NCBI GenBank assembly: GCA_902477915.1
Contig: CABSJA010000045.1
Location: 1-14,803, forward strand
DNA length: 14,803 bases
Reading direction: 5' to 3'
Origin: an uncultured Veillonella sp.
Lineage (GTDB): Bacteria > Bacillota > Negativicutes > Veillonellales > Veillonellaceae
The position numbers and the translations under genes were made by a program. The notes beneath the pieces were generated by a model. That model was not told the DNA's origin and made no database searches. It saw only the letters and a program-made list of their open reading frames with translations. Shown one piece after another: positions 14,287 to 14,803 of the stretch. The stretch's first letter is position 1. Each line of letters begins with the position of its first letter.

Positions 14287-14730
14287 TTAACAGCTTTCCA
14301 AAAACTCTTTAATCTTCGGATTAGAGCGCAATGTATCCATCACTTCAGGAGATAACAATTTAACCTTGTCCCGATCTTGGTTAACCAAGCAAAGGAACCC
14401 GATATAATCTCCTTTATTAGCCCGGAATTGATGGATTGTCTTACCTGGGATTTCTATAAAATCTCCAGCTTCTACATCATGGATTTCGTCACCTAATAAA
14501 ACTTGACCCTTACCACGGAATATCATAACCATATGTGTATGTTCATGGTATTCTAGTGTGGAGTAACCACCAGGCAAGCATTCAAAATAGCGGAATTGGC
14601 ATGGAATATCAAAGGCCCCATCGTATAACACTTGACGTGTTACATCTTTAAAAGGGCTACCATCTTGCTTATATACTAAAGTATCGACGCCATCCCACTT
14701 GAAATTTTTAGCATCAAACTTACGTATCAT
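14287..14730 (-). CDS. Small cupin-domain protein
   Basis: 147 aa, a single-domain cupin, cytosolic, no signal peptide. Cupin motif 1 is GGYSTLEYHEHTHMVMIFRG, with His62, His64 and His66 as likely metal ligands; the usual Glu between the His pair and the Gly is not in its standard place. Motif 2 is VEAGDFIEIPGKTIHQF with His100. The C-terminal ~30 residues (KLLSPEVMDTLRSNPKIKEF) form a helix-rich tail. Such small cupins include isomerases, dioxygenases and sugar- or acid-binding proteins, so the role is open. ATG preceded by GAGG seven bases away. A terminator-like hairpin immediately upstream leaves no room for an ordinary promoter. Confidence 0.85.
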   Translation of the reverse strand: MIRKFDAKNFKWDGVDTLVYKQDGSPFKDVTRQVLYDGAFDIPCQFRYFECLPGGYSTLEYHEHTHMVMIFRGKGQVLLGDEIHDVEAGDFIEIPGKTIHQFRANKGDYIGFLCLVNQDRDKVKLLSPEVMDTLRSNPKIKEFLESC

Positions 14731-14748
14731 TTTATTACCTCGTTATAT

Positions 14749-14787
14749 AAAAAAGGGCTGCATCGAAACAAGGTTTCAATACAGCTC
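14749..14787 (-). terminator. Terminator-like hairpin directly upstream of the cupin gene
   Basis: On the minus strand a roughly 15-bp stem (14773-14787 pairing with 14755-14769, with two U-G pairs and one mismatch) and a 3-base loop is followed by six T (14749-14754). The T-run ends only 18 bases before the cupin ATG. It is either the terminator of the off-window gene to the right or an attenuator of the cupin gene. Confidence 0.75.
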
Positions 14788-14803
14788 CATCGGTTCGATT
14801 ATT

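Noticed and set aside
14060..14290. Plus-strand ORF with a Gln-Leu repeat
   Set aside because: The repeat is simply the (ACAGTT)9 tract read as codons; the rest is antisense to the transporter and the cupin terminator.

Overview
The window is an AT-rich stretch of a bacterial chromosome in which every convincing gene lies on the minus strand, so transcription runs from high to low coordinates. Gene content, protein sequence style and base composition fit a Gram-negative Firmicute of the Negativicutes, most likely Veillonella or a close relative. That is a recognition-based inference; there is no rRNA gene here to confirm it.

Reading in the direction of transcription: (1) The right end has the terminator of an off-window gene, then a small cupin protein (14287-14730) with its own strong terminator. 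(2) Nine perfect copies of the hexamer ACAGTT (14185-14238) lie just upstream of a DASS/CitT-type dicarboxylate or citrate transporter (12752-14155), which also ends in a strong terminator. (3) The branched-chain amino acid locus follows: a leader region with a 43-codon ORF (12383-12514) very rich in Leu/Val/Ile, an intrinsic terminator (12245-12273) directly before the structural genes, then ilvD, ilvA, ilvB and ilvN, an orphan ABC ATPase, and finally ilvC with its own upstream gap and terminator. Together these encode threonine to 2-oxobutyrate (IlvA), acetohydroxyacid synthesis (IlvBN), reductoisomerisation (IlvC) and dehydration (IlvD), i.e. isoleucine and valine synthesis up to the final transaminase. 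(4) A monocistronic membrane-anchored protein of unknown function (4395-4904) has its own promoter and terminator. (5) A DUF3290-DUF421 membrane protein pair (3078-4271) follows. (6) At the left end a B12-binding-type radical SAM protein is coupled to pgeF, followed by the start of yggS, which runs off the window.

The most notable feature is the ilv leader. It has the parts of a ribosome-mediated transcription attenuator like those of enteric ilv operons: a BCAA-rich leader ORF with a strong Shine-Dalgarno, a terminator with a T-run just before ilvD, and a 14-bp complementarity between leader codons 30-35 and the 5' arm of that terminator that could act as an antiterminator. A competing short pairing inside the leader ORF could release it. 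No T-box, the usual Firmicute solution, is visible. The second notable feature is the hexanucleotide repeat before the anion transporter, a candidate expression-varying locus.
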